From Streptomyces sp. NBC_01262 (GTDB lineage Bacteria; Actinomycetota; Actinomycetes; Streptomycetales; Streptomycetaceae), in NCBI RefSeq assembly GCF_036226365.1, contig NZ_CP108462.1, forward strand, positions 5,719,501 through 5,783,500: a stretch of DNA of 64,000 nucleotides, in the 5' to 3' direction. Below the pieces are notes generated by a model. The model had not been told where the DNA came from. It saw only the letters and a list, made by a program, of their open reading frames with translations, and did not search any database. Made by a program: the position numbers and the translations under genes. Positions 1 through 9,488 of this stretch are shown here, one piece after another (position 1 is the stretch's first letter; each line of letters begins with the position of its first letter).

Positions 1-809
1 GCGGGCTCCTCCTTCTCCATGGACTCCTTCTCCATGGACGGATGGTGTCCGGGCAGATGGTGCTCGCCCGAGGTCAGCTGGGCCCGGGCCTCGCCCTTCG
101 CCGAGTCGACCTTGTGGGGGAGCGAGAACGACAGCACCGTGCCGCCGACGAAGACCACGAAGGCCCCGTAGAGCGGCGCGCCCGGATTGATGAAGTGCAG
201 CACGCCCCCCACGGGCGCGGCGACCGCCGTCGCCAGCAGCCCGGCGAGGGTGACCCGGGAGTTGGCCTTCACCAGCGTCGTACGGGCCGGGAGCAGGCGC
301 GGCACCACCGCGCTGCGTACGACTCCGTACGCCTTCGACGCGACCAGGACGCCCAGCGCGGCCGGATACAGCTCCAGCCCGGCCGTCGAGACCACGGAGG
401 CCATCGTCCAGGCCAGGATCGCCCGGGTCAGCATCGACATGGCCATGGCGGCGCGGCGGCCGTGCGGGATACGGTCCAGCAGCGGGCCGATGACCGGCGC
501 GAGCAGGGCGAACGGGGCCATGGTGACCAGCAGGTACAGCGCCACCCGGCCGCGCGCCTCGCCGGTCGGGACCGAGAAGAAGATCGTGCTCGCCAGCGCG
601 ATCGTGATCAGCATGTCGCCGGCCGAGTTGACGGCGTGCAGTTCGATCAGCTTCGCCAGGCCCGACTCGCCAGCGCCGCCCGCGTGCGTATGGCGGCGGA
701 CGCGGCGTCGTGTCGCGCTTCCCGAGCGGTGCACGAGGCGCGCGAGGGCGTTTCCCGCCTTGCGAATCGGTCCCGGTCCGGACGTCACCGTGCGTGCCAC
801 GCTGGCCAT
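1..809 (-). CDS. MFS transporter, C-terminus beyond the window edge
   Basis: A major facilitator superfamily permease read leftwards; the frame is still open at base 1, so the 3' end is missing. The ATG at 809 gives a basic N-terminal stretch of about 55 residues, then hydrophobic segments starting near 'LIELHAVNSAGDMLITIAL'. The motif 'GPLLDRIPHGRRAAMAM' resembles the MFS loop 2-3 signature. The visible C-terminal part is a charged tail containing a duplicated SMEKE peptide. The substrate cannot be inferred. The gene is divergent from the DUF3027 gene across about 220 bp. Confidence 0.8.
   Translation of the reverse strand, partial: MASVARTVTSGPGPIRKAGNALARLVHRSGSATRRRVRRHTHAGGAGESGLAKLIELHAVNSAGDMLITIALASTIFFSVPTGEARGRVALYLLVTMAPFALLAPVIGPLLDRIPHGRRAAMAMSMLTRAILAWTMASVVSTAGLELYPAALGVLVASKAYGVVRSAVVPRLLPARTTLVKANSRVTLAGLLATAVAAPVGGVLHFINPGAPLYGAFVVFVGGTVLSFSLPHKVDSAKGEARAQLTSGEHHLPGHHPSMEKESMEKEEP
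9..38. repeat. perfect 15-bp tandem duplication inside the MFS gene
   Basis: The unit CTCCTTCTCCATGGA occurs twice head to tail (9-23 and 24-38). Read on the minus strand it encodes SMEKE twice in the cytoplasmic tail of the transporter, so the frame is kept. It looks like a recent slippage or short duplication event. Confidence 0.85.
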
Positions 810-1031
810 ACTGCCCCACCGGGCGGCATCTTTACCCGATCTGCAACCCTCCGTTTGCGGACAGAGTGCGCACCGATAGCGTGCGATCCCGCAGAATGGT
901 GTTCAACAGGTGCGCCCGAGGTTGTCCGGGAAGCTCGCGTCGACGCGGTCCGATGGTCCGCTCCGCTGCTCCCCCCGCTACCGCCTTCGACCGGCGCACA
1001 CGTGAAACGGCGTAGGAGAGAATCGATTCTT

Positions 1032-1928
1032 GTGAGTGCGACGACGATGCGAAGCCGTACCCCCGACCGCCTGTGCGCCGATGCGGTCGATGTCGCTCTT
1101 GCGGCGGCCGAGGAGGCCTTCGGGCCGGACTCGGTGGGCGACCACCTCGGCGCGGTGGCCGAGGGTGACCGGGTCGTCACGCACTTCTTCGCCTGCCATG
1201 AGCCGGCCTACCGGGGCTGGCGCTGGTCGGTGACCCTGACGCGCGCCTCGCGGGCCAAGGCCGTCACGCTGGACGAGACCGTCCTGATCCCCGGGCCCGA
1301 GGCCGTCCTCGCACCCGAATGGGTTCCCTGGAGCGAGCGACTCCGTCCGGGTGACATGGGCCCCGGCGACCTGCTCCCGACCGAGGCCGAGGATCTTCGC
1401 CTCGAAGGCGGCTGGTCCGGCGAGGACACCCCGCCCCCGAACTCCGCCGTCGCCGAGACCGCGGCCGCCGCCGGCGAGGACGATGTCGTCCTCGAACCCG
1501 CCGAGCCGCCCGCCGTCGGCTCCATCGGCTCGGTGGCCGAAGAGCTCGGCATGGGCCGCCCCCGCGTCCTTTCCCGCTACGGGCTGCACGCCGCGGCCGA
1601 CCGCTGGGAGGAGGCGTACGGCTCCAAGACCCCCATGGCCCAGGCCGCCCCCGCCCCCTGCGTCAGCTGCGGCTTCCTCGTGCCGCTGGCGGGGTCGCTG
1701 CGGCAGGCCTTCGGCGTCTGCGCGAACGAGTTCTCCCCGGCCGACGGGCGTGTCGTCTCCCTGGCGTACGGCTGCGGCGGCCACTCGGAGGCCGCCGTGA
1801 TGCCCAAGCCCCCGCAGCCCTCGGCCCCGGTGCTCGACGAGACCGCGATCGAGCCGCTCCCGCTGCACCCGGACCGCCACGGCTCGGTGGAGGACGGCGG
1901 CCCGGCGGAGGAGTTGGGGCACTCGTAG
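1032..1928 (+). CDS. DUF3027 family protein
   Basis: A 298-residue cytoplasmic protein that I match to the actinobacterial DUF3027 family; its function is not established. Start chosen: GTG 1032, with GGAGAG about 12 nt upstream. The frame is open far upstream, but that part is low-complexity and overlaps the divergent MFS gene. The N-terminal half contains 'ADAVDVALAAAEEAFG' and a conserved Trp/Arg-rich block (residues 60-80). The middle (130-165) is acidic and probably disordered. The C-terminal part carries Cys210, Cys213, Cys230, Cys248 and His251 (CxxC...C...CGGH), a plausible zinc site by inference. It precedes the GHKL ATPase by about 100 bp and may be co-transcribed with it. Confidence 0.85.
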   Translation: MSATTMRSRTPDRLCADAVDVALAAAEEAFGPDSVGDHLGAVAEGDRVVTHFFACHEPAYRGWRWSVTLTRASRAKAVTLDETVLIPGPEAVLAPEWVPWSERLRPGDMGPGDLLPTEAEDLRLEGGWSGEDTPPPNSAVAETAAAAGEDDVVLEPAEPPAVGSIGSVAEELGMGRPRVLSRYGLHAAADRWEEAYGSKTPMAQAAPAPCVSCGFLVPLAGSLRQAFGVCANEFSPADGRVVSLAYGCGGHSEAAVMPKPPQPSAPVLDETAIEPLPLHPDRHGSVEDGGPAEELGHS

Positions 1929-2031
1929 GTTCTTCAGCCCGTCCGGCCCCTGTCCGCTGTGCCGCGCCCGCGCGGTAACGTCGCCAACGCACGGCAACGC
2001 TTCGCAGAACACGGCACAGGGAGACGAAAAC

Positions 2032-5000
2032 GTGAGCGGCACGGGAGTGGTGCGGCGGGAGCCGGACGGCGGAGCCGATCCGTTCGGGACCGCGCGGCTG
2101 CGGCGCGGCGTGCTGGACGCGTGGGCGGCATCACCGGCCCGATTCCGGGAGGACGCCAACGCGGAGGAGGACCTCGCGCTGGGCGGCTACCGGGACCGGC
2201 TGGTGATCGAGCTGGCCCAGAACGCGGCGGATGCCGCCGTACGCGGGAAAACCCGGGGACGGCTGCGCCTCACGCTGCGCGAGGGCGTGCTCGCCGCCGC
2301 GAACACCGGCGCGCACCTGGACGCGGCCGGCGTCGAATCCCTCTCGACGCTGCGGGCCAGCGCCAAGCGCGAGGACGACGCGCAGGACACCGTCGGCCGC
2401 TTCGGCGTCGGCTTCTCCGCCGTGCTCGCCGTGAGCGACGAACCGGCCGTCGTCAGCCGGACCGGCGGCGTCCGCTGGTCCCTGGCGGAGGCCCGTGACC
2501 TGGTGACGGGCGTCCCGGCGCTGGCGGACGAGCTGCGCCGGCGCGACGGGCACGTCCCGACGCTGCGCCTGCCGCTGCCCGCCGAGGGCACCGCGCCGGA
2601 CGGATACGACACGGTGGTCGTGCTGCCGCTGCGCGACGGGGCGGCCGAGGACCTGGCGGAACGTCTCCTCGCCGGGATCGACGACGCGCTGCTGCTGACG
2701 CTGACCGGCCTGGACGAGGTCGTGGTCGACACGCCGGAGGGCGTACGGACCATGACGCGCCGTCAGCACGAGGACGGCACGGTCCTCATCGAGGACAGCG
2801 CCGCCGGGACGTCCCGCTGGCGCACCGCCAGCGCCGTCGGCCGGCTGGAGCCGGGGCTGCTGGCGGACCGCCCGGTCGAGGAGCGGCTGCGCCCGGTGTG
2901 GTCGCTGACCTGGGCCGTGCCCGTGGACGAGGAGGGCGCCCCGGCGCGCCCCCGCACGGCGGCGTATGTGCACGCGCCGACGCCCACCGAGGAGCCGCTG
3001 GGGCTGCCCGCGCTGCTGATCGCGTCGCTGCCGCTGGACCCGACCCGGCGGCATGCGGCGCCGGGCCCGCTGACGGAGTTCGTGATCCAGCGGGCGGCGG
3101 AGGCGTACGTCAGGCTGCTGGGCGAGTGGCGGCCGGTCGGCCCCGGGATCGTGGACCTGGTGCCGGGGCCGCTGGGCAAGGGCGAGCTGGACGGGAAGCT
3201 GCGGGAGCACGTGCTGGCGGCGCTGCCGCGCACGGCGTTCCTGCCGCGCGCCGTGGTGCCGGAGCCCGACGAGGGCGGCGACGGCGACCCGGAGGCCATG
3301 CGCCCGGTCGAGGCCGAGGTGCTGGAGGGCGCGAGCGCGGCGACGGTCGCGGTGCTGGGGGAGGTCTTCCCGAGCCTGCTGCCGTACGGGCTGGAGCGGC
3401 GCCCCGAGCTGCGCGTGCTGGGCGTGGCGCGGCTGCCGCTGGGCGAGGCGATCGACCGCCTCGGCGGGGCCGAGCGCCCGGCGGCCTGGTGGCGGCGACT
3501 CTACGACTCCCTGGCGGGCACGGACCCGGACCGCCTCAGCGGGCTGCCCGTGCCGCTGGCGGACGGCCGGACCGTGGTGGGGCCCCGGCAGGTGCTGCTG
3601 CCGCTGCCGGAGATGGACACGGTGTACGGGGACAGCGAGCCCGCCGCGCGCGACGCCCTGCCCGCAGCCGCCGAACTGGCCCGCCTCGGGCTGCGGGTGG
3701 CCGACCCCGAGGCCGCGCACCCGCTGCTGGAGAAGCTGGGGGCGACCCCGGCGACACCCCGGGCGGTGCTGACGACCCCGCAGGTGCGGGCGGCGGTGGC
3801 CGGGTCGCTGGACGCGGGCGAGTCGGCGTGGGACGACGACGGGCTGGACCCGGAAGAGCTGGCCGAGGTCGTCCTCGGGCTCGTACGGGCGGCGAACCTC
3901 GCCCCCGGCGACGAGCCCTGGCTCGGCGCGCTGGCCCTGCCGGACGACGAGGGCGAGCTGGCCCCGGCCGGTGAGCTGGTGCTGCCCGGCTCGGCCTTCG
4001 AGCAGGTCATCCGCGAGGACGAGCTCGGCGCGGTCGACGCCGACCTGGCCGCCCGCTGGGGCGAGCAGCCGCTGACCGCGGTCGGCGTCCTGGCCACCTT
4101 CGCCCTGGTCCGGGCCACCGATGTGGTCCTCGACCCGGACGAGCTGGAGCCGCGCGAGAGCGAGTGGGCCGAGCCGGACGACGCCGGGCTGCTGGACGCG
4201 GTGGACGTGTGGTGCGAGGACGTCCTCGATCAGCTCCCCGAGGCCGACGTCCCGCCCGTCGCCACCGAGCTGATCGCGGTGCGCGACCTGGATCTCGTCG
4301 ACGACGACGCCTGGCCGCAGGCCCTGGCCATGCTGTCCCGCCCCCCGCTGCGGGACGCGATCACCCAGCCCGTCCGGGTCCTGCTGCCCGACGGCACCAC
4401 CGAGTCCGTACGCCCGTACGCCGCCTGGTGGCTGCGCGACCACCCGATCCTGGACGGCCGCCGCCCCGTCGGCCTGCGCTCCGCAGGCGGTGACCCGCTG
4501 CTCGCCGGGCTCTACGAGGAGGTCGAGGCCGGCGCCGCCGACGAGCAGGTGCTGCGGGCCCTGGGGGTGCGGACCTCGGTGGCCGCCCTCCTGGACGAGC
4601 CCGGGGGCGCCGCCGAGCTGCTGGCCCGCCTCGCCGATCCCGACCGGCCGGTGTCCCCGGCGCAACTGCACCGGCTGTACACCGAGCTGTCCGGCCTCGA
4701 CCCCGAGCAGGTGACCCTGCCGGACGACCTCCGGGCAGTGGTCGATGGCCGGAATGTGGTCGTTGTGGAAGCCGCCGAGGCTCTGGTAGCCGACGCTCCC
4801 GATCTGCTGCCGCTCGCCGAGGGCCTGCCCCTGCTTCCCGTACCGCCTTTCCGTGCGGGCGAATTGGCGGAGCTTTTCCAGGTGCGCCGGCTGAGCGAGG
4901 CCTTTGCGGCACCGGTGATTTCGCAGGGCGAGCCGCACGAGGTCCCGGACGCGGTGCGGGAATTGCTGCCGGGCGCTCCGCTTTCGTATGTCGAGCACGA

Positions 5001-5214
5001 GGAATTGCTGGTCGAGGGCGCCGAGGGCGCCGATAGCGGCATCGAGCTGGACTGGCGCTGGGTGGACGGCGTGCTGCACGCGGCCACCGTGGAAGGCGTC
5101 GCGGCCGGTCTGGCCTGGGCCGCAGGGCAGTGGCAGCGGCGGTTCGAGGTCGCGGCGCTGCTGGAGGACCCGACCCGGACGGAAGAGCTGGCGCGGGACC
5201 GCTGGTTCGACTGA
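2032..5214 (+). CDS. large Hsp90/sacsin-like GHKL ATPase-domain protein
   Basis: A 1060-residue protein starting at GTG 2032 (GGGAGA 9 nt upstream). The N-terminal ~200 residues show the Bergerat ATP-binding fold of the Hsp90/sacsin type: N-box ELAQNAADAA (60-69), a lid-side ANTG (90-93), and a glycine-rich GRFGVGFSA (122-130). The remaining ~850 residues have no recognisable Hsp90 middle or client domain and are rich in Leu, Glu and Asp. Related actinobacterial proteins are usually annotated 'molecular chaperone Hsp90' or 'sacsin N-terminal ATPase-like', without a proven role. Cytoplasmic by absence of signal or TM segments. It is the longest gene in the window. Confidence 0.85.
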   Translation: MSGTGVVRREPDGGADPFGTARLRRGVLDAWAASPARFREDANAEEDLALGGYRDRLVIELAQNAADAAVRGKTRGRLRLTLREGVLAAANTGAHLDAAGVESLSTLRASAKREDDAQDTVGRFGVGFSAVLAVSDEPAVVSRTGGVRWSLAEARDLVTGVPALADELRRRDGHVPTLRLPLPAEGTAPDGYDTVVVLPLRDGAAEDLAERLLAGIDDALLLTLTGLDEVVVDTPEGVRTMTRRQHEDGTVLIEDSAAGTSRWRTASAVGRLEPGLLADRPVEERLRPVWSLTWAVPVDEEGAPARPRTAAYVHAPTPTEEPLGLPALLIASLPLDPTRRHAAPGPLTEFVIQRAAEAYVRLLGEWRPVGPGIVDLVPGPLGKGELDGKLREHVLAALPRTAFLPRAVVPEPDEGGDGDPEAMRPVEAEVLEGASAATVAVLGEVFPSLLPYGLERRPELRVLGVARLPLGEAIDRLGGAERPAAWWRRLYDSLAGTDPDRLSGLPVPLADGRTVVGPRQVLLPLPEMDTVYGDSEPAARDALPAAAELARLGLRVADPEAAHPLLEKLGATPATPRAVLTTPQVRAAVAGSLDAGESAWDDDGLDPEELAEVVLGLVRAANLAPGDEPWLGALALPDDEGELAPAGELVLPGSAFEQVIREDELGAVDADLAARWGEQPLTAVGVLATFALVRATDVVLDPDELEPRESEWAEPDDAGLLDAVDVWCEDVLDQLPEADVPPVATELIAVRDLDLVDDDAWPQALAMLSRPPLRDAITQPVRVLLPDGTTESVRPYAAWWLRDHPILDGRRPVGLRSAGGDPLLAGLYEEVEAGAADEQVLRALGVRTSVAALLDEPGGAAELLARLADPDRPVSPAQLHRLYTELSGLDPEQVTLPDDLRAVVDGRNVVVVEAAEALVADAPDLLPLAEGLPLLPVPPFRAGELAELFQVRRLSEAFAAPVISQGEPHEVPDAVRELLPGAPLSYVEHEELLVEGAEGADSGIELDWRWVDGVLHAATVEGVAAGLAWAAGQWQRRFEVAALLEDPTRTEELARDRWFD

Positions 5215-5271
5215 GCCCGCTGTCGAAAACTAAAGACTTCGTATCGGAGCGGTGTGCAGATCGTTTGCGCG

Positions 5272-5301
5272 TTGTGAAGATCTGAGGATTACACATAGAG
5301 T
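5272..5301 (+). promoter_or_regulatory. sigma70-type promoter for the secreted-protein pair
   Basis: TTGTGA (5272-5277), an 18-nt spacer and TAGAGT (5296-5301). The predicted start lies near 5308, leaving a leader of about 70 nt before the ATG at 5380. This is one of the best matches to a housekeeping HrdB-type promoter in the window. Confidence 0.6.
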
Positions 5302-5379
5302 TTCGGCCAGTTGACGTCGCCGCGTGCTGCGCCCCGTCCGTCGGGCGCCGCGGGACGTTCCTTACTCTTGTGGGGATTC

Positions 5380-6141
5380 ATGCGCATACGTACTGCCGCA
5401 GTTGCCGCTTCCGGCGCTCTGGCCCTCTCCGCCTTCGCGGTGCCCGCCGCCCACGCCGCGGAGACCCCCATCACGTACTCCAACGTGGTGGTCAACGGCG
5501 GCCAGCCGATCTACCTCGGCACCACCGCCACGAAGACGGTCACGGTGACCTTCACCGTCACGCACACCAACAAGCTGTCCTACGCGGAGGCCGACCTCTA
5601 CCGCGGCTCGTCGGTCACCCCGGCCAACGTCATGGTCGGTGACGCCGGGGCGACCTGCACCACCGTGGACGCGACCACCTCGACCTGCGTCCAGAAGATC
5701 GTCGCCGACCCGGCCTACCTCACCGACAAGTACGACGCCACCACCTGGTCCCTGATGGTCATCGGCCAGGACAGCGACGAGAACCTCATCGGCAAGGGCG
5801 GCCTGGCCCCCACCAAGGTGCAGCGCGCGTCCAAGCTGACCACCGACGCCGCCCCCGAGCCGGTGAAGAAGGGCAAGACCATCACGGTCAAGGGCACCCT
5901 GACCCGCGCCAGCTGGACCAGCGGCAAGTACGTCGCCCTGGCCAACCAGACGGTCTCCCTGCAGTTCAAGGCGGCCGGCGCCAGCTCCTACACCACGCTG
6001 AAGACGGTCACCTCTTCCTCCACGGGCGCCCTGTCCACCACGACCACGGCGACCGTGGACGGTGCCTACCGCTACAGCTACGCGGGCATCAACACCACCC
6101 ACGGCACGAGCGCGGCCGGTGACTCGGTCGACGTCCAGTAG
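5380..6141 (+). CDS. secreted two-domain protein (DUF5707-like), copy 1
   Basis: 253 residues; ATG 5380 is preceded by TGTGGGGA. A Sec signal peptide (MRIRT...VPAAHA, cleavage after about residue 26) predicts export. The mature part has an N-terminal beta-rich region with a Cys pair (TC...STC) likely to form a disulfide. A C-terminal Ig-like domain of about 90 residues begins at 'APEPVKKGKTITVKGTL' and ends at 'DSVDVQ'. I believe this is the Streptomyces DUF5707-type family; the name is from memory and its function is unknown. It is followed by a strong terminator and then a diverged copy. Confidence 0.75.
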   Translation: MRIRTAAVAASGALALSAFAVPAAHAAETPITYSNVVVNGGQPIYLGTTATKTVTVTFTVTHTNKLSYAEADLYRGSSVTPANVMVGDAGATCTTVDATTSTCVQKIVADPAYLTDKYDATTWSLMVIGQDSDENLIGKGGLAPTKVQRASKLTTDAAPEPVKKGKTITVKGTLTRASWTSGKYVALANQTVSLQFKAAGASSYTTLKTVTSSSTGALSTTTTATVDGAYRYSYAGINTTHGTSAAGDSVDVQ

Positions 6142-6161
6142 TCACGCGTCATCACGTTCGC

Positions 6162-6196
6162 GGCAGGGCCGTCGGTCTCGGACCGGCGGCCCTGCC
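6162..6196 (+). terminator. 15-bp stem-loop terminator between the two secreted paralogues
   Basis: GGCAGGGCCGTCGGT (6162-6176) pairs with ACCGGCGGCCCTGCC (6182-6196) around a 5-nt loop, with one G-U pair. A T-rich stretch (TTCTTTGATT) follows. It separates the transcripts of the two paralogous genes. Confidence 0.8.
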
Positions 6197-6285
6197 GTGC
6201 TTCTTTGATTAGCCTCCGCGGGAGGAGCAGCCGCTGACACTTTGTCAGGGCCTCCTGTTCGGCCAAACCTGTGGGGGGTTTCTTC

Positions 6286-6996
6286 ATGCGTATTCGCATA
6301 CTGGGCGCAGCCATGTCCGGCGCCCTGGCTCTTTCCGCTCTCGCTCTTCCGGCCGTCGCGCAGGCCGCCGAGGGTCAGGGCGACACCGCGATCACTAAGG
6401 TCTCCGTCAACGGCGGCCAGGACATCGTGCTCGGCACCACCGCCAAGAAGAAGATCACTGTCACGGTGACCGCGACCGACGACTCCGGCATCAGCGACGG
6501 CCTTCTCGCGCTGTGGCACGGGCCGGACATCGAGGACCTCGACGGTGGTCTCCTCCCGAACGAGGACCACGGCACCTGCACCGCCTCGGCGGCCGATCCC
6601 ACCACCTCGACCTGCAAGCTCACCATCACCATCGACCCGCGGGTCTCTCTCTACAAGAACGCCCTGGCCGGCGCCTGGAAGGTGATCGTCCAGGCGGACG
6701 ACGCCGCTCCGGAACCGGTGAAGAAGGGCAAGACGATCAGCGTCACCGGCAAGCTGAGCCGCGCGAACTGGGAGACCCACACGTACAAGGGCTACAGCAC
6801 CCAGTCGGTGAAGCTGCAGTTCCGCAAGAAGGGCAGCGACACCTACACCGACGTGAAGACGGTGAAGACCAGCAGCACCGGCACGCTGAAGACCACCACC
6901 AAGGCCACGGTCGACGGCTACTACCGCTTCGTCTTCGCAGGTACCGGCACCACCGGCACCGCGAAGGCGACCGGTGACTTCGTCGATGTCAGGTAA
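6286..6996 (+). CDS. secreted two-domain protein (DUF5707-like), copy 2, internally shortened
   Basis: 236 residues. The ATG at 6286 is preferred over GTG 6271 because the G-run at 6273-6278 is the ribosome binding site and the arrangement matches copy 1. Signal peptide MRIRILGAAMSG...AVAQA. The protein follows copy 1 along its whole length: the N-terminal 'VNGGQDIVLGTTAKK', the Cys pair, and the C-terminal Ig-like domain from 'APEPVKKGKTISV'. About 25 residues that join the two domains in copy 1 (the 'GKGGLAP...KLTTD' region) are missing. The 3' end overlaps the convergent ATPase gene by 8 nt. Confidence 0.75.
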   Translation: MRIRILGAAMSGALALSALALPAVAQAAEGQGDTAITKVSVNGGQDIVLGTTAKKKITVTVTATDDSGISDGLLALWHGPDIEDLDGGLLPNEDHGTCTASAADPTTSTCKLTITIDPRVSLYKNALAGAWKVIVQADDAAPEPVKKGKTISVTGKLSRANWETHTYKGYSTQSVKLQFRKKGSDTYTDVKTVKTSSTGTLKTTTKATVDGYYRFVFAGTGTTGTAKATGDFVDVR

Positions 6997-9403
6997 GCCC
7001 TGAGCGCTGGGCGCCGGTCCGTGGCGCCGGGTCGCCGTCTGTCACGGCGGCCCGGCGCCATGCGAACTCCAGCACCACGCCGGCCGCCGCCGCCACCGCG
7101 ACGGCCGTCCACGGCCCCTGCGTGCCGACCAGCTTGAGCGCGAAGAACTCCTGCAGCGAGGGCGTGACCAGCACGATCAGGAAGCCGGCGCCCATCGAGA
7201 GCACGAGCAGGATGCGCCACCAGGTGTAGGGGCGGGCGACGATCGCCAGCACCCACATCGAGACCAGGAAGAGGGTGAGGGTGGCGGCACTGGTCTCGGC
7301 GTCCAGCGCGCCCGGGCCCCGGTAGTGGTGGCGGGCCAGCAGATAGGTCACGAAGGTGGCGGCGCCCGCGATGAGCCCGGCCGGGAGCGAGTACCGCATC
7401 ACCCGCCGTACGAAATGCGGCTTGGCGCGCTCCTTGTTGGGGGCCAGCGCCAGGAAGAAGGCGGGGATGCCGATGCTGAGGGTGGACAGCAGGGTGAGAT
7501 GCCGGGGCAGGAAGGGATAGGGGACCTGCCAGATGGCGACCAGGACCGCGAGCAGCACCGAGTAGACGGTCTTGGTGAGGAAGAGAGTGGCCACGCGCGT
7601 GATGTTGCCGATCACGCGACGCCCCTCGGCGACGACCGAGGGCAGGGTGGCGAAGCTGTTGTTGAGCAGGACGATCTGGGCGACGGCCCGGGTCGCCTCG
7701 CTGCCGGAGCCCATGGACACCCCGATGTCGGCGTCCTTCAGGGCGAGTACGTCATTGACCCCGTCGCCGGTCATCGCGACGTTGTGGCCGCGCGACTGCA
7801 GCGCGCCGACCATGTCCCGCTTCTGCTGCGGGCTGACGCGGCCGAAGACGGCGGCGCGGTCCAGCTCGGCCCCCATGGCGTGCCGGTCGGCGGGCAGGTG
7901 GCGGGCGTCCACGGTGCGCTCGGCGCCGGGCAGGCCGAGCTTGCCGGCGACGGCGCCGACGGAGATGGCGTTGTCGCCGGAGATGACCTTGGCGTGGACG
8001 TCCTGCTCGGCGAAGTAGCGCAGTGTGTCGGCGGCGTCGGGGCGCAGCCGCTGCTCCAGGACGACGAGGGCGGCGGGGGTGACGGCACTTGCCACAGCCG
8101 GATCGTTGAGGTCCTTGCGGGCCCGGGCGAGGAGGAGGACGCGCAGGCCCTGGTCATTGAGGCCGTCGACCTCGGCGAGGGCGGGATCCGTGGCCGGGAG
8201 GAGGACATCGGGGGCGCCGAGGAGCCACGTACCGCTGTCGCCGTCGGGCTCGTTGAAGGCGGCGCCGCTGTACTTGCGGGCCGAGGAGAAGGGGAGCGAC
8301 TCGGTGCAGCGCCAGCCGGGGTCGGCGTCGTCGGCGTAGGCGTTGATGATCGCTTCCAGGCTGGCGTTGGGGCGCGGGTCGGCGGCCCCGAGGGCGCCGA
8401 GGACTTTGCGCACGTAGGCGTTGTCGTGGCCCGCGAGGGGCCTCAGCTCGGCGATGTCCATGCCGCCCTCGGTGAGGGTGCCGGTCTTGTCGAGGCAGAC
8501 GACATCGACCCGGGCGAGCCCCTCGATGGCCGGCAGCTCCTGGACCAGGCACTGCTTGCGGCCGAGCCGGATCACGCCGATCGCGAAGGCCATCGAGGTG
8601 AGCAGGACCAGCCCCTCGGGGACCATGGGGACGATGCCGCCGACCATGCGGCGGACCGCCTCGCGCCAGTCGTGGCGTTCGACGACGAGCTGGCTGATGA
8701 TCAGGCCGATCGCGGTGGGGATCATCATCCAGGTGACGTACTTCAGGATCTGGCTGATGCCGCTGCGCAGTTCGGAGTGGACGAGGGTGAAGCGGCTGGC
8801 CTCCTCGGCGAGTTGCGCGGCGTACGCCTCCCGGCCGACCTTCGTCGCGGCGAAGGTCCCGCCGCCGGCGACCACGAAGCTGCCGGACATGACGGTGTCC
8901 CCGGGGCGCTTGACGACCGGGTCGGCCTCGCCGGTGAGCAGGGACTCGTCGATCTCCAGGCTGTCGGCCTCCACGACCTCGCCGTCGACCACCACCTTGT
9001 CGCCGGGGCCCAGTTCGATGACGTCGTCGAGCACGATCTGCGAGGTGGACACCGGGACGGCGGCCCCGTCCCGCCGGACCGTGGGCCTGGCCTCGCCGAT
9101 GACGGCCAGGCTGTCCAGGGTCTTCTTGGCGCGCCACTCCTGGATGACGCCGATCGCGGTGTTCGCGACGATGACGAAGCCGAACAGGCCGTCCTGGATC
9201 GGCCCCACGACCAGGATGACCAGGAACAGCCCGCCGATGATCGCGTTGAACCGCGTGAAGACATTCGCCCGTACGATTTCGGCCATCGAGCGCGACGACC
9301 GTACGGGTACGTCGTTGACCTCCCCGCGCGCGACCCGTTCGGCGACCTGCGCTGTGGTCAGCCCGGCTTTCGGGGCCACTTCGGTGCGCACGCGATCCGT
9401 CAT
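6989..9403 (-). CDS. cation-transporting P-type ATPase (CtpE-like)
   Basis: An 804-residue membrane P-type ATPase. Visible signatures are the actuator loop LLTGEAD (155-161, in place of TGES), the M4 motif MVPEGL (260-265), the phosphorylation site DKTGTLT (Asp305) and the hinge MTGDGVNDVLALKDAD. About ten hydrophobic segments follow the usual 2+2+6 layout. There is no N-terminal metal-binding CxxC domain, which argues against a Cu/Zn pump. The PEGL-to-DKTGT region resembles mycobacterial CtpE, a Ca2+ transporter, so calcium transport is a reasonable guess but not shown. ATG 9403 has no clear Shine-Dalgarno sequence. Confidence 0.9.
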   Translation of the reverse strand: MTDRVRTEVAPKAGLTTAQVAERVARGEVNDVPVRSSRSMAEIVRANVFTRFNAIIGGLFLVILVVGPIQDGLFGFVIVANTAIGVIQEWRAKKTLDSLAVIGEARPTVRRDGAAVPVSTSQIVLDDVIELGPGDKVVVDGEVVEADSLEIDESLLTGEADPVVKRPGDTVMSGSFVVAGGGTFAATKVGREAYAAQLAEEASRFTLVHSELRSGISQILKYVTWMMIPTAIGLIISQLVVERHDWREAVRRMVGGIVPMVPEGLVLLTSMAFAIGVIRLGRKQCLVQELPAIEGLARVDVVCLDKTGTLTEGGMDIAELRPLAGHDNAYVRKVLGALGAADPRPNASLEAIINAYADDADPGWRCTESLPFSSARKYSGAAFNEPDGDSGTWLLGAPDVLLPATDPALAEVDGLNDQGLRVLLLARARKDLNDPAVASAVTPAALVVLEQRLRPDAADTLRYFAEQDVHAKVISGDNAISVGAVAGKLGLPGAERTVDARHLPADRHAMGAELDRAAVFGRVSPQQKRDMVGALQSRGHNVAMTGDGVNDVLALKDADIGVSMGSGSEATRAVAQIVLLNNSFATLPSVVAEGRRVIGNITRVATLFLTKTVYSVLLAVLVAIWQVPYPFLPRHLTLLSTLSIGIPAFFLALAPNKERAKPHFVRRVMRYSLPAGLIAGAATFVTYLLARHHYRGPGALDAETSAATLTLFLVSMWVLAIVARPYTWWRILLVLSMGAGFLIVLVTPSLQEFFALKLVGTQGPWTAVAVAAAAGVVLEFAWRRAAVTDGDPAPRTGAQRSGLT

Positions 9404-9488
9404 GAGTTCGACGGTACGTGCCGATCGGCTCCGGCACCCCTGGAGATCCGTCCCTTCCGGGACATCCAGGGGTATCTCGGGGTCGGCC

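Noticed and set aside
42-1031. Upstream extension of the DUF3027 frame to base 42
   Set aside because: The extension overlaps the divergent MFS gene and has Arg/Gln-rich shadow composition. GTG 1032 has a good ribosome site.
1723-1736. GAACGAGTTC as a second SOS box
   Set aside because: The half-sites are 2 bp apart instead of 4 and lie inside the DUF3027 coding sequence.
2131-5079. Long open frame (982 codons) on the minus strand opposite the GHKL ATPase gene
   Set aside because: It is the antisense shadow of a high-GC gene: Arg/Gln/His-rich, no family features, no ribosome site. The plus-strand frame has a clear ATPase motif set.
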